NCBI GenBank assembly: GCA_020060465.1
Contig: JAGVAD010000026.1
Location: 1 to 64,000, forward strand
Reading direction: 5' to 3'
Source of the DNA: Anaerolineales bacterium
GTDB lineage: Bacteria; Chloroflexota; Anaerolineae; Anaerolineales; UBA4823
Length of the DNA stretch: 64,000 nucleotides
The position numbers and the translations under genes were made by a program. The notes beneath the pieces are model-generated. The model saw only the letters and a program-made list of their open reading frames with translations. It had not been told where the DNA came from and ran no database searches. This document shows positions 36,295 to 45,324 of this stretch, one piece after another. Positions within the stretch are counted from its first letter, which is position 1, and every line of letters starts with the position of its first letter.

Positions 36295-36338
36295 TTGACG
36301 TCCTTTAGAATGTCTGATATACTCAAGTTGTCAGACAA
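36295..36338 (+). promoter_or_regulatory. Promoter and palindromic operator of the purine-catabolism operon
   Basis: TTGACG (36295-36300) and TATACT (36318-36323) are spaced by 17 bp. The palindrome TTGTCAGACAA (36328-36338) covers the predicted start site. It fits the general GntR operator form TnGTnnnACnA. A GntR-family gene is the third gene of the operon, so autoregulation is likely. A second palindrome, GTTTGACAAAC, lies at 36264-36274. Confidence 0.65.
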
Positions 36339-36390
36339 ATCTAATAAAAAGTCAATTCAAAACTTAGTTCACGCAAATACCCAAAACGAT

Positions 36391-37779
36391 ATGACCACCC
36401 TGCTCGTACGACATGCTGATCTTCTCGTTACGATGGATGACCGCCGCCGGGAGATACCGGATGGCGGTCTATTCATTCGCGATGGCTTTATCGAACAGGT
36501 CGGTTCAACCGCCGATCTTCCCCAAAGCGCCGACGAAATCCTGGATCTGAGCAGACATATCGTGCTGCCAGGGTTGATCAACACGCATCACCATTTTTAT
36601 CAAACTCTGACCCGCGCCGTACCCGCCGCGCAGGATGCCAACCTGTTCAACTGGCTGAAGACGCTTTACCCCATCTGGGCGCGCATGAAGCCGGAGGACA
36701 TCCGCATCTCAACACAGACTGCCCTGGCTGAATTAGCGCTCTCCGGCTGCACCACTGCTTCAGATCATCTATACCTTTTCCCCAACGGTTCGAAACTGGA
36801 CGACGAGATTGTGGCAGCGCGCCAGGTTGGCTTGCGCCTGCACGCTTCACGCGGCTCGATGAGCCTGGGCGAAAGCAAGGGCGGCTTGCCGCCGGACAGT
36901 GTTGTAGAGGATGAAGATGCGATCCTCAAAGATTCCCAACGCCTGATCGAAACCTACCACGATCCTAACCCAGGCGCAATGACGCGTATTGTGCTTGCGC
37001 CCTGCTCGCCGTTCAGCGTCACCGGCGACTTGATGCGCCGCAGCGCCTCGCTGGCGCGCGAATACGGGGTTCATCTGCACACCCATCTGGCTGAGACCCA
37101 GGACGAGGAGCAATTCTGTCTGCAAAAATTCGGTTACCGCCCGGTGGACTACATGGAAATCCTGAACTGGTTCGGCGCAGATGTATGGTTCGCCCACTCG
37201 GTGTATGTCAATGAGGATGAAATGCGGCGCTTTGGCAAAGCTGGCTGCGGCGTGGCGCATTGCCCCACTTCGAATATGCGTCTGGCCTCGGGCATCGCCC
37301 CCATCCTGGACATGCTACGCCATGGCGTGAAAGTCGGCCTGGGAGTGGACGGCTCGGCCAGCAACGATGGCTCGCACCTCCTCGAGGAAGTCCGTCAGGC
37401 AATGTTGGTCTCGCGCGTGCGTGCAGGTCTGCTGGGCGCTTCGCTCTCCGGGCAGGATGCTCCGGCGCTGATGACCGCCCGCCAGACGCTCGAACTGGCC
37501 ACGCGCGGCGGGGCAGCCGTGCTGGGACGCGACGACCTGGGAGCGCTGGAAACCGGTAAATGCGCCGATTTCTTCGCTGTCCGCCTCGACCGTCTGGGGT
37601 ACGCTGGCGCGTTGCACGATCCGGTTGCAGCGCTGGTTTTTTGCGCCCCAGCCTCAGCGGATTACACAGTGGTGGGCGGTAAGTTCGTTGTCAAGGAAGG
37701 TCGGCTCGCCAACCTGGACGCGGCTGCGCTGGCAGCAGAGCATAACCGCGCCGCGCGACGGTTGCTGCGCGGCGAATAG
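36391..37779 (+). CDS. 8-oxoguanine deaminase-type amidohydrolase
   Basis: About 462 residues from the ATG at 36391; the open frame reaches further upstream but that part carries the promoter. Subtype-III amidohydrolase fold: metal ligands H66 and H68, a further His in HLHTHLAET, His in WFAHSVY and Asp in GLGVDGSASNDG. The segment QTLTRAVPAAQDANLFNWL is characteristic of 8-oxoguanine deaminases (8-oxoguanine to uric acid) in the SsnA/AtzB group. The same fold includes guanine deaminase, so guanine remains possible. First gene of a likely operon with adenine deaminase and a GntR regulator. Confidence 0.86.
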   Translation: MTTLLVRHADLLVTMDDRRREIPDGGLFIRDGFIEQVGSTADLPQSADEILDLSRHIVLPGLINTHHHFYQTLTRAVPAAQDANLFNWLKTLYPIWARMKPEDIRISTQTALAELALSGCTTASDHLYLFPNGSKLDDEIVAARQVGLRLHASRGSMSLGESKGGLPPDSVVEDEDAILKDSQRLIETYHDPNPGAMTRIVLAPCSPFSVTGDLMRRSASLAREYGVHLHTHLAETQDEEQFCLQKFGYRPVDYMEILNWFGADVWFAHSVYVNEDEMRRFGKAGCGVAHCPTSNMRLASGIAPILDMLRHGVKVGLGVDGSASNDGSHLLEEVRQAMLVSRVRAGLLGASLSGQDAPALMTARQTLELATRGGAAVLGRDDLGALETGKCADFFAVRLDRLGYAGALHDPVAALVFCAPASADYTVVGGKFVVKEGRLANLDAAALAAEHNRAARRLLRGE

Positions 37780-37818
37780 TCTGATGATTGCATCCAACAG
37801 GTGCTTTTTGGAGGAAAT

Positions 37819-39609
37819 ATGACAGACTCAATAATCGAGCGCACCCGTTTACTGGTAGATGTAGCCATGGGACGCAAACCTGCCGATCTGGTCATTCGCA
37901 ATGGCCGCTGGGTCAGCGTCCAATCTGGCGAGATCATCCCCAACACCGATGTCGCCATCGTCGGTGAACGCATTGCTTATGTAGGACCCGACGCATCGCA
38001 CACCTTGGGCGAACACACACGCCTGATTGACGCTGCCGGGCGCTACCTGACCCCCGGCCTTCTGGATGGGCACATGCATATCGAATCGGGCATGCTCACC
38101 GTCACCGAATTTACGCGGGCAGTCATCCCACACGGCACCACCGCCATGTTCGTTGACCCGCACGAAATCGCCAACGTGTTCGGGTTGCAGGGCGTGAAGC
38201 TGATGGTGGACGAAGCGGCGGCGCAGCCCATCCATGTTTGGGTTCAGGTGCCCTCCTGCGTCCCGTCTGCCCCCGGTTTAGAGACGCCTGGCGCCAGCAT
38301 TGGCCCGCAGGAAGTCGCCGAAGCCATGACCTGGCCGGGCATCATTGGCCTGGGCGAAGTGATGAACTTCCCCGGCGTCTTTCTGGGCGACGAAAAGATG
38401 CACGCCGAAATGACCGCCGCCCGTACGGCAGGCAAGGTAATCGGCGGGCATTACGCCTCGCCGGATCTCGGCCTGCCTTTCCACGGTTACGCCGCAGGCG
38501 GGCCGGAGGACGATCATGAAGGTACGCGCATGGAGGACGCTGTCGCTCGTGTGCGCCAGGGGATGAAAGCTATGCTGCGCTTTGGCTCTGCCTGGCACGA
38601 TGTGGCGGAGGGCGTGCGTGCCATCACCGAGATGAAGCTCGACCCGCGGCGTTTCATTCTATGCACCGACGATTCGCATTCCGAGACGCTGGTCAACGAC
38701 GGACATGTCAACCGCGCCGTGCGCCAGGCCATTGCCCACGGCATCCCGCCCGTCATTGCCCTCCAGATGGCCACCTTGAATACTGCGGAACATTTCGGCC
38801 TCTCCCGCGAAATTGGCATGATTGCTCCTGGCCGCTATGCGGACATCCTGTTGGTGAACGATCTGGCGGAATTTCGCCCCGAATTGGTCATCGCCAGGGG
38901 TAAAGTGGTTGCAGAAAACGGCGCTCTGCTCATTGAATTACCGGCCTTCCCCTACCCTGACTGGGCAACGCACTCTGTACATCTTGGCCAGCAATTGACA
39001 GCGGCGGATTTCCGCCTGGAAGCATTGCCTGGCGGGCGGCAGATTGCCAATGTTATCGGCGTCATCGAGAATCAGGCGCCCACGCGGCGGTTACAAATGG
39101 AGGTTGAGCCGCAGAACGGCGAGATCCGCGTGGATTTGCAGCGCGACCTGGCTAAGATCGCTCTGGTGGAACGGCACAGAGGCACGGGCGGCGTACAGGT
39201 GGGGTTAGTGCATGGCTTTGGTTTTAAAGCAGCCTGCGCCATCGCTTCTACTGTCGCGCACGATAGTCATCACATGGTGGTGGTTGGCACAGATGAGACT
39301 CATATGGCTTTGGCTGCCAACCGCCTGGCGGAACTGGGCGGCGGGCAAATCGTGGTCAAAGATGGCGAGGTGATCGGCCAGGTGGCTTTGCCCATCGCCG
39401 GGCTGATGTCCAATCAACGCGCCGAAGTGGTCGCCCAGCAAGCGGCCTCCGTGCTGGAGGGATTTCGAGCCTGTGGCTGCACTTTGAACAACCCGAATAT
39501 GCAGCTCAGCTTACTGGCGCTGGTGGTCATCCCTGAACTGCGCATCTCAGATCTTGGCCTTGTGGATGTGACCCGCTTTGAGTTCATCCCCGTTTTGGAG
39601 AAAGGATAG
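37819..39609 (+). CDS. ade: Adenine deaminase
   Basis: About 596 residues, normal length, starting at the ATG at 37819 behind GGAGGAAAT. Family features: LDGHMHIESGMLT (metal ligands, near residue 83), DPHEIANVFG, GEVMNFPGV, GGHYASPDL, CTDDSHSE and the C-terminal domain with VGTDETHMALA and SNQRAEVVA. It converts adenine to hypoxanthine in the cytosol, using Mn or Fe. It follows the 8-oxoguanine-deaminase-type gene by 39 bp and precedes the GntR regulator. Confidence 0.96.
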   Translation: MTDSIIERTRLLVDVAMGRKPADLVIRNGRWVSVQSGEIIPNTDVAIVGERIAYVGPDASHTLGEHTRLIDAAGRYLTPGLLDGHMHIESGMLTVTEFTRAVIPHGTTAMFVDPHEIANVFGLQGVKLMVDEAAAQPIHVWVQVPSCVPSAPGLETPGASIGPQEVAEAMTWPGIIGLGEVMNFPGVFLGDEKMHAEMTAARTAGKVIGGHYASPDLGLPFHGYAAGGPEDDHEGTRMEDAVARVRQGMKAMLRFGSAWHDVAEGVRAITEMKLDPRRFILCTDDSHSETLVNDGHVNRAVRQAIAHGIPPVIALQMATLNTAEHFGLSREIGMIAPGRYADILLVNDLAEFRPELVIARGKVVAENGALLIELPAFPYPDWATHSVHLGQQLTAADFRLEALPGGRQIANVIGVIENQAPTRRLQMEVEPQNGEIRVDLQRDLAKIALVERHRGTGGVQVGLVHGFGFKAACAIASTVAHDSHHMVVVGTDETHMALAANRLAELGGGQIVVKDGEVIGQVALPIAGLMSNQRAEVVAQQAASVLEGFRACGCTLNNPNMQLSLLALVVIPELRISDLGLVDVTRFEFIPVLEKG

Positions 39610-39660
39610 ACCAGCGAATCCAACCAGGCTGCTATGCAGTCCGCGCTGCCGGAAGTAAAT

Positions 39661-40404
39661 ATGTCAAATCAATCCGTTGCACAACGCTTACACGAACAAT
39701 TATGGAACATCATCGCCGCCACCAAACCCGGACGGCGTCTGCCTTCAGAGCCGAGGCTGGCTGCACAGCTTGGCGTCTCGCGCGCCACGCTGCGCGAGGC
39801 GATGCGCGCCTTTGAAACCCAGGGCTACATCCGCCGACGGCAAGGTTCAGGGACGTATGTTAACCAACCGCCGCAGGTGATCCAATCGGGGCTGGAGGTG
39901 TTGGAAAGCATCGAAACCCTGGCACAGCGCGAGGGTGTCGCCGTAGATTTCGGCGCCCTATCTATTGAACGGCGCAGCGCCGATTCAACAGACTGCCAGG
40001 CGCTTAAATTAGCGCCGGGGGAAGAGGCGCTGTGCATCAGCCGTGTGATTTTTGCCGAAAATCGCAGTGTGGCATATCTGGTGGACATCGTCCCCGAACA
40101 CCTGATCTCTCCCGAAGAGCTAAGCGCCGGTTTTCATGGCTCGGTGCTGGACTTGTTGTTGCAGCGCGGCGAGCCGCCCTTGATGGCCTCGCGCACCGAA
40201 ATCAGCGCCGCGACGGCCTCATCGCAAGTTGCTCGCGCTCTGGGTATTCAGCGCGGCGATGTGTTGCTTTGCTTTACCGCTGACCTGTACAGCGCCGATG
40301 GACAGGTCGTGGATCATTCCTACAGCTATTTCCTGCCCGGCCACTTTCGTTTCCATGTGGTGCGGCGGGTTGGCAAACAAGAACGCGCTTCTGGCGAGGT
40401 TTAG
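39661..40404 (+). CDS. GntR family regulator, HutC/UTRA type
   Basis: About 247 residues from the ATG at 39661 (GGAAG 6 nt upstream). A winged helix with GRRLPSEPRLAAQLGVSRATLREAM and RRRQGSGTYV occupies residues 10-70; residues about 85-245 form the UTRA ligand-binding domain. UTRA regulators sense small metabolites; the operon suggests a purine or a purine breakdown product. The palindrome at 36328-36338 is the likely binding site. Confidence 0.92.
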   Translation: MSNQSVAQRLHEQLWNIIAATKPGRRLPSEPRLAAQLGVSRATLREAMRAFETQGYIRRRQGSGTYVNQPPQVIQSGLEVLESIETLAQREGVAVDFGALSIERRSADSTDCQALKLAPGEEALCISRVIFAENRSVAYLVDIVPEHLISPEELSAGFHGSVLDLLLQRGEPPLMASRTEISAATASSQVARALGIQRGDVLLCFTADLYSADGQVVDHSYSYFLPGHFRFHVVRRVGKQERASGEV

Positions 40405-40479
40405 ACGCCCGGTCAAAATCCGCAGAGCGCAGAATCCATTCACAAATAGAACAATTAGAAGAAAAGGAGATTTACACGT

Positions 40480-41433
40480 ATGCGTAGCTTTGCTGGACGA
40501 GACATCCTCTCGCTGAAAGAATTTGAGAGGAACGAATTCTTCCACGTTTTTGAGGTCGCCAAGCAGATGGAGCCGATCGCCCGCGGTCGGCGCAACAGCA
40601 ACATGCTGGCCGAAAAAACCCTGGTGACGGCTTTCTATCAGCCCAGCACCCGCACCCGCCTGGCTCACGAAGCAGCCATGCACCGCCTGGGTGGTCACGT
40701 GACCGGCTTCGCCGACGCCAAGATGACTCGCGCCGGTGACTTTTACCAGGAGTCGATTAAGGACACCGTCAAAATGCTGGAATTCTACGGCGATGTAATT
40801 GTGATGCGCCATTTTCAGCAGGGCGCTCCGCATGAGGCAGCCAGGTGGGCTTCGGTGCCCATCATCAACGGCGGCGACGGCTGGGGCGAGCATCCCACCC
40901 AAATCCTGACCGACCTATACACGGTGCTGCGCGAAAAGGGCCGCATTGATGGGCTGAAATGGCTGGCGGTAGGCGATATGCGTATGCGCACCATGCATTC
41001 GCTGGGTTATGCCCTGACCCAGTTCGACTGCCCGATCACCTTCGTTGCTCCGCCGGAAATGTCGCTTACTGAGGAGTTCAAAGCCGAATTACGACAGTAC
41101 AGCCTGAACTTCAAAGAAGCTGAGCACGTCGAGCAGGCCATCGCCGATGCGGACGTGATCCTGGTAGAGCCGGTGGTTCAGCCGGACTACACCAAGTCGC
41201 GCGACGAGCGCTCCGGTGATGTCGGCCTGACGCCGGCGAACTACAAGATTACCCGTGACCTGCTGTTCAACAAAGCCAAGTCGGACGCCATCTTGCTGCA
41301 TTCGTTGCCGCGCATGGACGAGATTCCTACCGATGTGGATATCACCCACTGGTCGCGCTACTGGCAGGAAGCCTTCTTTGGCGTGGTTATGCGCATGGCT
41401 TTGCTCGGTCTGGTTTTAGGAGCGATGGAATAA
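40480..41433 (+). CDS. Aspartate-carbamoyltransferase-like protein, altered specificity loops
   Basis: 317 residues with the ATCase/OTCase fold. Carbamoyl-phosphate residues are kept: PSTRTRL (55-61), HPTQ near 146 and the GDMRMRTMHSL equivalent of the ATCase Arg167 region. The ATCase 80s loop (S..KGE..DT) is replaced by TRAGDFYQESIKDT, and the aspartate-binding RVQxER stretch by QPDYTKSRDERSG; the HPLPR motif is HSLPR. I infer that carbamoyl phosphate is still bound but the amine substrate may not be aspartate. It sits between purine deaminase genes and a YgeW-type carbamoyltransferase plus carbamate kinase, which favours a catabolic role. AAGGAGA precedes the ATG. Confidence 0.85.
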   Translation: MRSFAGRDILSLKEFERNEFFHVFEVAKQMEPIARGRRNSNMLAEKTLVTAFYQPSTRTRLAHEAAMHRLGGHVTGFADAKMTRAGDFYQESIKDTVKMLEFYGDVIVMRHFQQGAPHEAARWASVPIINGGDGWGEHPTQILTDLYTVLREKGRIDGLKWLAVGDMRMRTMHSLGYALTQFDCPITFVAPPEMSLTEEFKAELRQYSLNFKEAEHVEQAIADADVILVEPVVQPDYTKSRDERSGDVGLTPANYKITRDLLFNKAKSDAILLHSLPRMDEIPTDVDITHWSRYWQEAFFGVVMRMALLGLVLGAME

Positions 41434-41730
41434 TTAGTCGCCAGTCGTTTCGTCTGGGAGTCGGATAATCAGGGAGTCGAGTAATCTGTGGTCTTGAGGC
41501 GAATCGGCAGCCAGAGGAAATAGTTAGCCACTTAATCATTTCGTCTGGCAGTTAGATGAAGAGAGTCGAGACATTCGGAATCCCGATGGAGAAGCGGCGA
41601 CGCGAATATGGCGAGTGTAGAGCGGTTCGAACGAAAAACTCGAACATCCAACGACACAGCTACAAGACTACAAGACGACCAGATCACCGGACTATAAGAC
41701 TTCATAACCGATAATTGAGGAGATGAACCC
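41434..41730. repeat. Intergenic region made of short degenerate direct repeats
   Basis: A 297-bp spacer between the two carbamoyltransferase genes. Two copies of a unit of about 33 bp sharing TTTCGTCTGG lie at 41434-41466 and 41524-41557. GGGAGTCG followed by AATC repeats with a 16-bp period near 41456-41486, and ACTACAAGAC-like words recur at 41659-41700. No protein is encoded. The last 20 bp hold the ribosome site of the next gene. Confidence 0.55.
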
Positions 41731-42711
41731 ATGCAAACTGATTTACGCGGCCGAGATTTGATCGGCGACCTGGATTTTTCGAAAGAGGAAGTTGAAACCG
41801 TTCTGGACCTGGCTTTCGACCTGAAGCGCAAGCGCGCCTTGGGCGAGCCACACGCTTACCTGCGAGACAAGGTGCTGGCGATGTTGTTCTTCTTCTCCAG
41901 CACACGCACACGCGGCTCCTTTGAAGCCGGTATGGCGCAGTTGGGCGGGCATGCAGCCTTCATCGAAAGCAAGACCACCCAAATCGCCCACGGCGACACA
42001 CCCAAAGAGATCGGTGAGATCTTTGGGCGCTATTTTGATGGCATCGCCATCCGCCATGTGGATTGGGGCGTGGGCAACGGCTACTTGAATGCAGTGGCGA
42101 AAGCCTCGCGCGTTCCCGTCTTGAACATGCAATGCGATATTTATCACCCTTTCCAATGTCTGGCCGACTTGATGACAATCATCGAAAAGAAGGGTCGTGA
42201 CCTGCGCCGCAAGAAGATGGTCGTTTCCTGGGCGTACGCGGCCTCATATCAGAAACCCATGTCAGTGCCGCAATCGTTGGTGCTGCAAATGCCGCGCTTT
42301 GGTCTGGATGTGGTACTGGCGCATCCGCCGGAGTTTCGCCTGATGCCCGAAATCATGGAACAGGCGCAGGAACAGGCGCGCAAATTCGGCGTGGGCTTCG
42401 AGGTCATGGACGATATGGAAGCCGCCTTCAAGGACGCAGACATTATCTACGCCAAGTCGTGGGGCGCCATGGTGCACACCCCAGACCCCGAAGAGGGCGC
42501 CAGGATCATTAAGAAATACGCCCATTGGATCACCGATGAGCGCAAAATGGCGCTGGCCAAGCCAGACGCCATTTACATGCACCCGCTGCCGGCCGATCGC
42601 AACATCGAGGTAACCGATGGCGTAATGGACGGCCCCAACTCCGTCGTGTACGACGAGGCCGAGAACCGCATGCACGCTCAAAAGGCTGTCATGGCCTTGA
42701 CCATGCGTTAA
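41731..42711 (+). CDS. ygeW: YgeW-type (knotted) carbamoyltransferase
   Basis: 326 residues of the ornithine-carbamoyltransferase superfamily. SSTRTRGSFEAG binds carbamoyl phosphate, with HPFQCLADL near residue 137. Several segments match the YgeW group rather than OTCase: KTTQIAHGDTPKE, NMQCDIYHP, WAYAASYQKPMSVPQ (the knot region) and ADIIYAKSWG in place of the ornithine-binding SMG. HCLP is HPLPADR here. YgeW proteins act in purine or uric-acid breakdown on a ureido compound or 2,3-diaminopropionate-type substrate; the exact reaction is unsettled. Carbamate kinase follows after 41 bp, a pairing that yields ATP from carbamoyl phosphate. GAGGAGAT precedes the ATG. Confidence 0.83.
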   Translation: MQTDLRGRDLIGDLDFSKEEVETVLDLAFDLKRKRALGEPHAYLRDKVLAMLFFFSSTRTRGSFEAGMAQLGGHAAFIESKTTQIAHGDTPKEIGEIFGRYFDGIAIRHVDWGVGNGYLNAVAKASRVPVLNMQCDIYHPFQCLADLMTIIEKKGRDLRRKKMVVSWAYAASYQKPMSVPQSLVLQMPRFGLDVVLAHPPEFRLMPEIMEQAQEQARKFGVGFEVMDDMEAAFKDADIIYAKSWGAMVHTPDPEEGARIIKKYAHWITDERKMALAKPDAIYMHPLPADRNIEVTDGVMDGPNSVVYDEAENRMHAQKAVMALTMR

Positions 42712-42752
42712 TCCTAAAAGAAGGCCATTCCACTACTCAAGGAGAAATTCGA

Positions 42753-43721
42753 ATGAGCGAATCAACTTCCCGTAAGGTTGCTGTGGTAGCGATTGGCGGC
42801 AACTCGCTGATTAAAGACCCTCAACACCAAACGGTCGAAGATCAATATCAGGCAGCGAAAGAGACCACCCACCACATTGCGGATATGATCGAAGCTGGCT
42901 GGAATGTAGCTATCGGGCATGGCAACGGACCGCAGGTGGGCTTCATCCTGCGCCGCTCGGAAATTGCCGCCAAGGTCGAAGGCATGCACGAAGTGCCACT
43001 GGATGTATGCGGCGCAGATTCGCAAGGCGCGATCGGCTATGCTTTACAGCAGACCCTGCAAAACGAACTGTATCGGCGTAAAATCAAGAAGAACGTAGCC
43101 ACGGTTATCACGCAGGTGCTGGTGGATAAGAACGACCCGGCCTTCAAGAACCCCACCAAGCCCATTGGCGGCTTTATGGACGAGGCGGAAGCCAAACGCA
43201 GGGAAAAAGAGATGGGTTGGAACGTGGTGGAAGACGCCGGACGCGGCTGGCGCCGCGTCGTGGCTTCTCCGCTTCCCAAAGAAGTGGTAGAGCTAGAAAC
43301 CGTCAATATCTTGATCGAAGCCGGTGTCATCGTCATCACCGTCGGCGGCGGCGGCATTCCGGTGATAGATGTTGGAGATGGCGAGTATCGCGGTACAGCA
43401 GCAGTGATTGACAAAGATTACGCCAGCAGCCTGCTTGCCCGCGAGATCAACGCCGATCTGTTCCTGATCTCAACCGCCGTTGAGAAGGTAGCGCTCAACT
43501 TTGGCAAACCCGATCAGAAGTGGATTGACCGTATGACCCTGTCCGAAGCCAAGCGATACCTGGCAGAGGGCGTACACTTCGCCAAAGGTTCAATGGCGCC
43601 CAAAATCCAGGCCATCATCTGGTATCTGGAGGCGGGCGGCAAGCAAGCCTTGATCACCAACCCGGAGAATATCGGTCGCGCCCTGCGCGGCGAGACCGGC
43701 ACCTGGATCGTTCCAGATTAG
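42753..43721 (+). CDS. arcC: Carbamate kinase
   Basis: 322 residues of the amino-acid kinase fold, full length. AIGGNSL near residue 13, GHGNGPQVG, the GAIGYALQQ stretch, VGGGGIPVI and IDKDYASSLLA are the diagnostic motifs. It converts carbamoyl phosphate and ADP to ammonia, CO2 and ATP, the energy-yielding end step of arginine, agmatine or purine fermentation. Arginine deiminase is absent here, so the YgeW-type carbamoyltransferase is the likely feeder. AAGGAGAAA precedes the ATG; a strong terminator follows. Confidence 0.96.
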   Translation: MSESTSRKVAVVAIGGNSLIKDPQHQTVEDQYQAAKETTHHIADMIEAGWNVAIGHGNGPQVGFILRRSEIAAKVEGMHEVPLDVCGADSQGAIGYALQQTLQNELYRRKIKKNVATVITQVLVDKNDPAFKNPTKPIGGFMDEAEAKRREKEMGWNVVEDAGRGWRRVVASPLPKEVVELETVNILIEAGVIVITVGGGGIPVIDVGDGEYRGTAAVIDKDYASSLLAREINADLFLISTAVEKVALNFGKPDQKWIDRMTLSEAKRYLAEGVHFAKGSMAPKIQAIIWYLEAGGKQALITNPENIGRALRGETGTWIVPD

Positions 43722-43728
43722 ACCACCC

Positions 43729-43757
43729 GACAAGGCGGCGCAAAGCGCCGCCTTGTC
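43729..43757 (+). terminator. Rho-independent terminator after carbamate kinase
   Basis: Perfect 12-bp stem (43729-43740 with 43746-43757) and a 5-nt loop beginning 8 nt after the stop codon. The T tract is weak. It separates the carbamoyltransferase/kinase unit from the importer genes. Confidence 0.75.
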
Positions 43758-43968
43758 ATTGGTCATTTGAAAAATATGAATAAAATGACTATGGACTCCT
43801 GTTCAATCTCATTGTATGCTTAAGGGATGAGGCGGGCAGCCTCATTGCTTTGGATCAATGTTTCGAGTTTGAGAAAGGAGGCCAGAAACGCAGATATTTG
43901 AGAATGCGGCGCGGTTTTTGCCGGAAATGTTTATCAAAAGTTTTAAATTAATTTCAGGAGGAGCAAGT

Positions 43969-45306
43969 ATGAAACGATACACCCTGTGGCGCTTTATAGC
44001 GCTGCTCTCAATCCTAGCGCTGGTGTTGGCGGCGTGCGCCCCCGCGGCCACCCAGACGCCAGCTCAGACCCAGGCTCCGGCGCAAACTGAAGCGCCGGCT
44101 GCCACTGAAGCCCCAGTCGAGACTGAGGCACCGGCTGTTACAGAAGCGCCTGCCGCTACCGAAGCCCCCGCCGAGACTGAAGCGCCAGCGGAAAAGCTTA
44201 TCTTTGGCATGTTGCTGGTTGGTCCCTACAACGATCACGGCTGGAGCCAGGCGCACTATGACGCTGGTCTGTATGTTCAGGAGAAATTCCCCGGCGCAGA
44301 GATGATCTACGTGGACAAGGTCAACCCTGCCGATCGTCCCGGCACTACCCCTGCTCAACTGGCCGAAGATTTGGTCGCCAAGGGCGCCAAGCTGGTGATC
44401 TTCAACTCGGACGACATGAAGGACAGCGCGCTGGAATTTGCCGCTGCCAACCCGGATATTTACACCATCCACGCCTCCGGCGATTCGGCTTGGAAAGAGG
44501 GCAAGGATTTCAAAGGGCTGCCCAACCTGACCAACATCATGGGCCGCATGGAATATGGCAAGATGATGGCTGGCTGCGCCGCCGCCCTGACCACCCAAAC
44601 CGGCAAGATCGGTTATCTGGGTCCACTGATCAACGACGAAACCCGCCGCCTGGCGGCTTCCGCTTACCTGGGCGCTCGCTATTGCTGGAGCGAATACCTG
44701 CAAAAAGACCCTGCCGAGCTTTCCTTCAAGGTCACCTGGATTGGCTTTTGGTTCAATATCCCCGGCGTGACTTCTGACCCAACGCAGGTGGCAGATGACT
44801 TCTATAACTCCGGTTTCGACGTGGTCATTTCCGGTATTGACACGACCGAGGCGCTGCAAGAGGCCAAGAAGTTCAACGAGTCCGGCAAAACCGTTTGGGC
44901 GATCCCATACGACTACATCGGCGCCTGCAAAGAAGCCGAAAATGTTTGCTTGGGCGTGCCCTACTTTAACTGGGGGCCGGCTTACCTGAAGCAAATCCAG
45001 CTCTTCACCGAAGGCAAGCAGCAGCCGGTGTGGGAGTGGAACGGTCCAGACTGGGCAGACATCAACAACCCCGATACAAGCGCAGTCGGCTTTGTCAAAG
45101 GCGCAGCGCTGAGCGCCGACGCCGCGGCGAAGTTGGATGAATTCATCGCCGCCCTGGCTGGCGGGCTGAACCTGTGGGTAGGCCCGCTCAATTTGCAGGA
45201 CGGTACACCGTATCTGGCTGAAGGCGAAACCGCCACCGACCTGCAAGTGTGGTATCTGCCGCAACTGCTGGAAGGTATGGAAGGCCAGAGCGTTCCCAGT
45301 AACTAA
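43969..45306 (+). CDS. BMP family substrate-binding lipoprotein (nucleoside/purine ABC importer)
   Basis: About 445 residues from the ATG at 43969 behind AGGAGGAG. The signal peptide ends in LAAC with Cys23, followed by a linker of Thr-Glu-Ala-Pro repeats to about residue 77. The mature domain is of the BMP/PnrA class: LLVGPYNDHGWSQ, IIFNSDDMKD-like, SGIDTTEA and VCLGVPYFNW. Such proteins bind nucleosides or purines outside the membrane. It is followed by its ATPase and two permeases, and preceded by purine-degradation genes, supporting purine uptake. The leader of about 200 nt has two small hairpins; no known riboswitch is recognised. Confidence 0.9.
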   Translation: MKRYTLWRFIALLSILALVLAACAPAATQTPAQTQAPAQTEAPAATEAPVETEAPAVTEAPAATEAPAETEAPAEKLIFGMLLVGPYNDHGWSQAHYDAGLYVQEKFPGAEMIYVDKVNPADRPGTTPAQLAEDLVAKGAKLVIFNSDDMKDSALEFAAANPDIYTIHASGDSAWKEGKDFKGLPNLTNIMGRMEYGKMMAGCAAALTTQTGKIGYLGPLINDETRRLAASAYLGARYCWSEYLQKDPAELSFKVTWIGFWFNIPGVTSDPTQVADDFYNSGFDVVISGIDTTEALQEAKKFNESGKTVWAIPYDYIGACKEAENVCLGVPYFNWGPAYLKQIQLFTEGKQQPVWEWNGPDWADINNPDTSAVGFVKGAALSADAAAKLDEFIAALAGGLNLWVGPLNLQDGTPYLAEGETATDLQVWYLPQLLEGMEGQSVPSN

Positions 45307-45324
45307 CCCTTTCTGAACCATGCG

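Noticed and set aside
36295-36390. 32-residue N-terminal extension of the 8-oxoguanine-deaminase-type protein
   Set aside because: The extension would start at the promoter -35 box and contains the -10 and operator.
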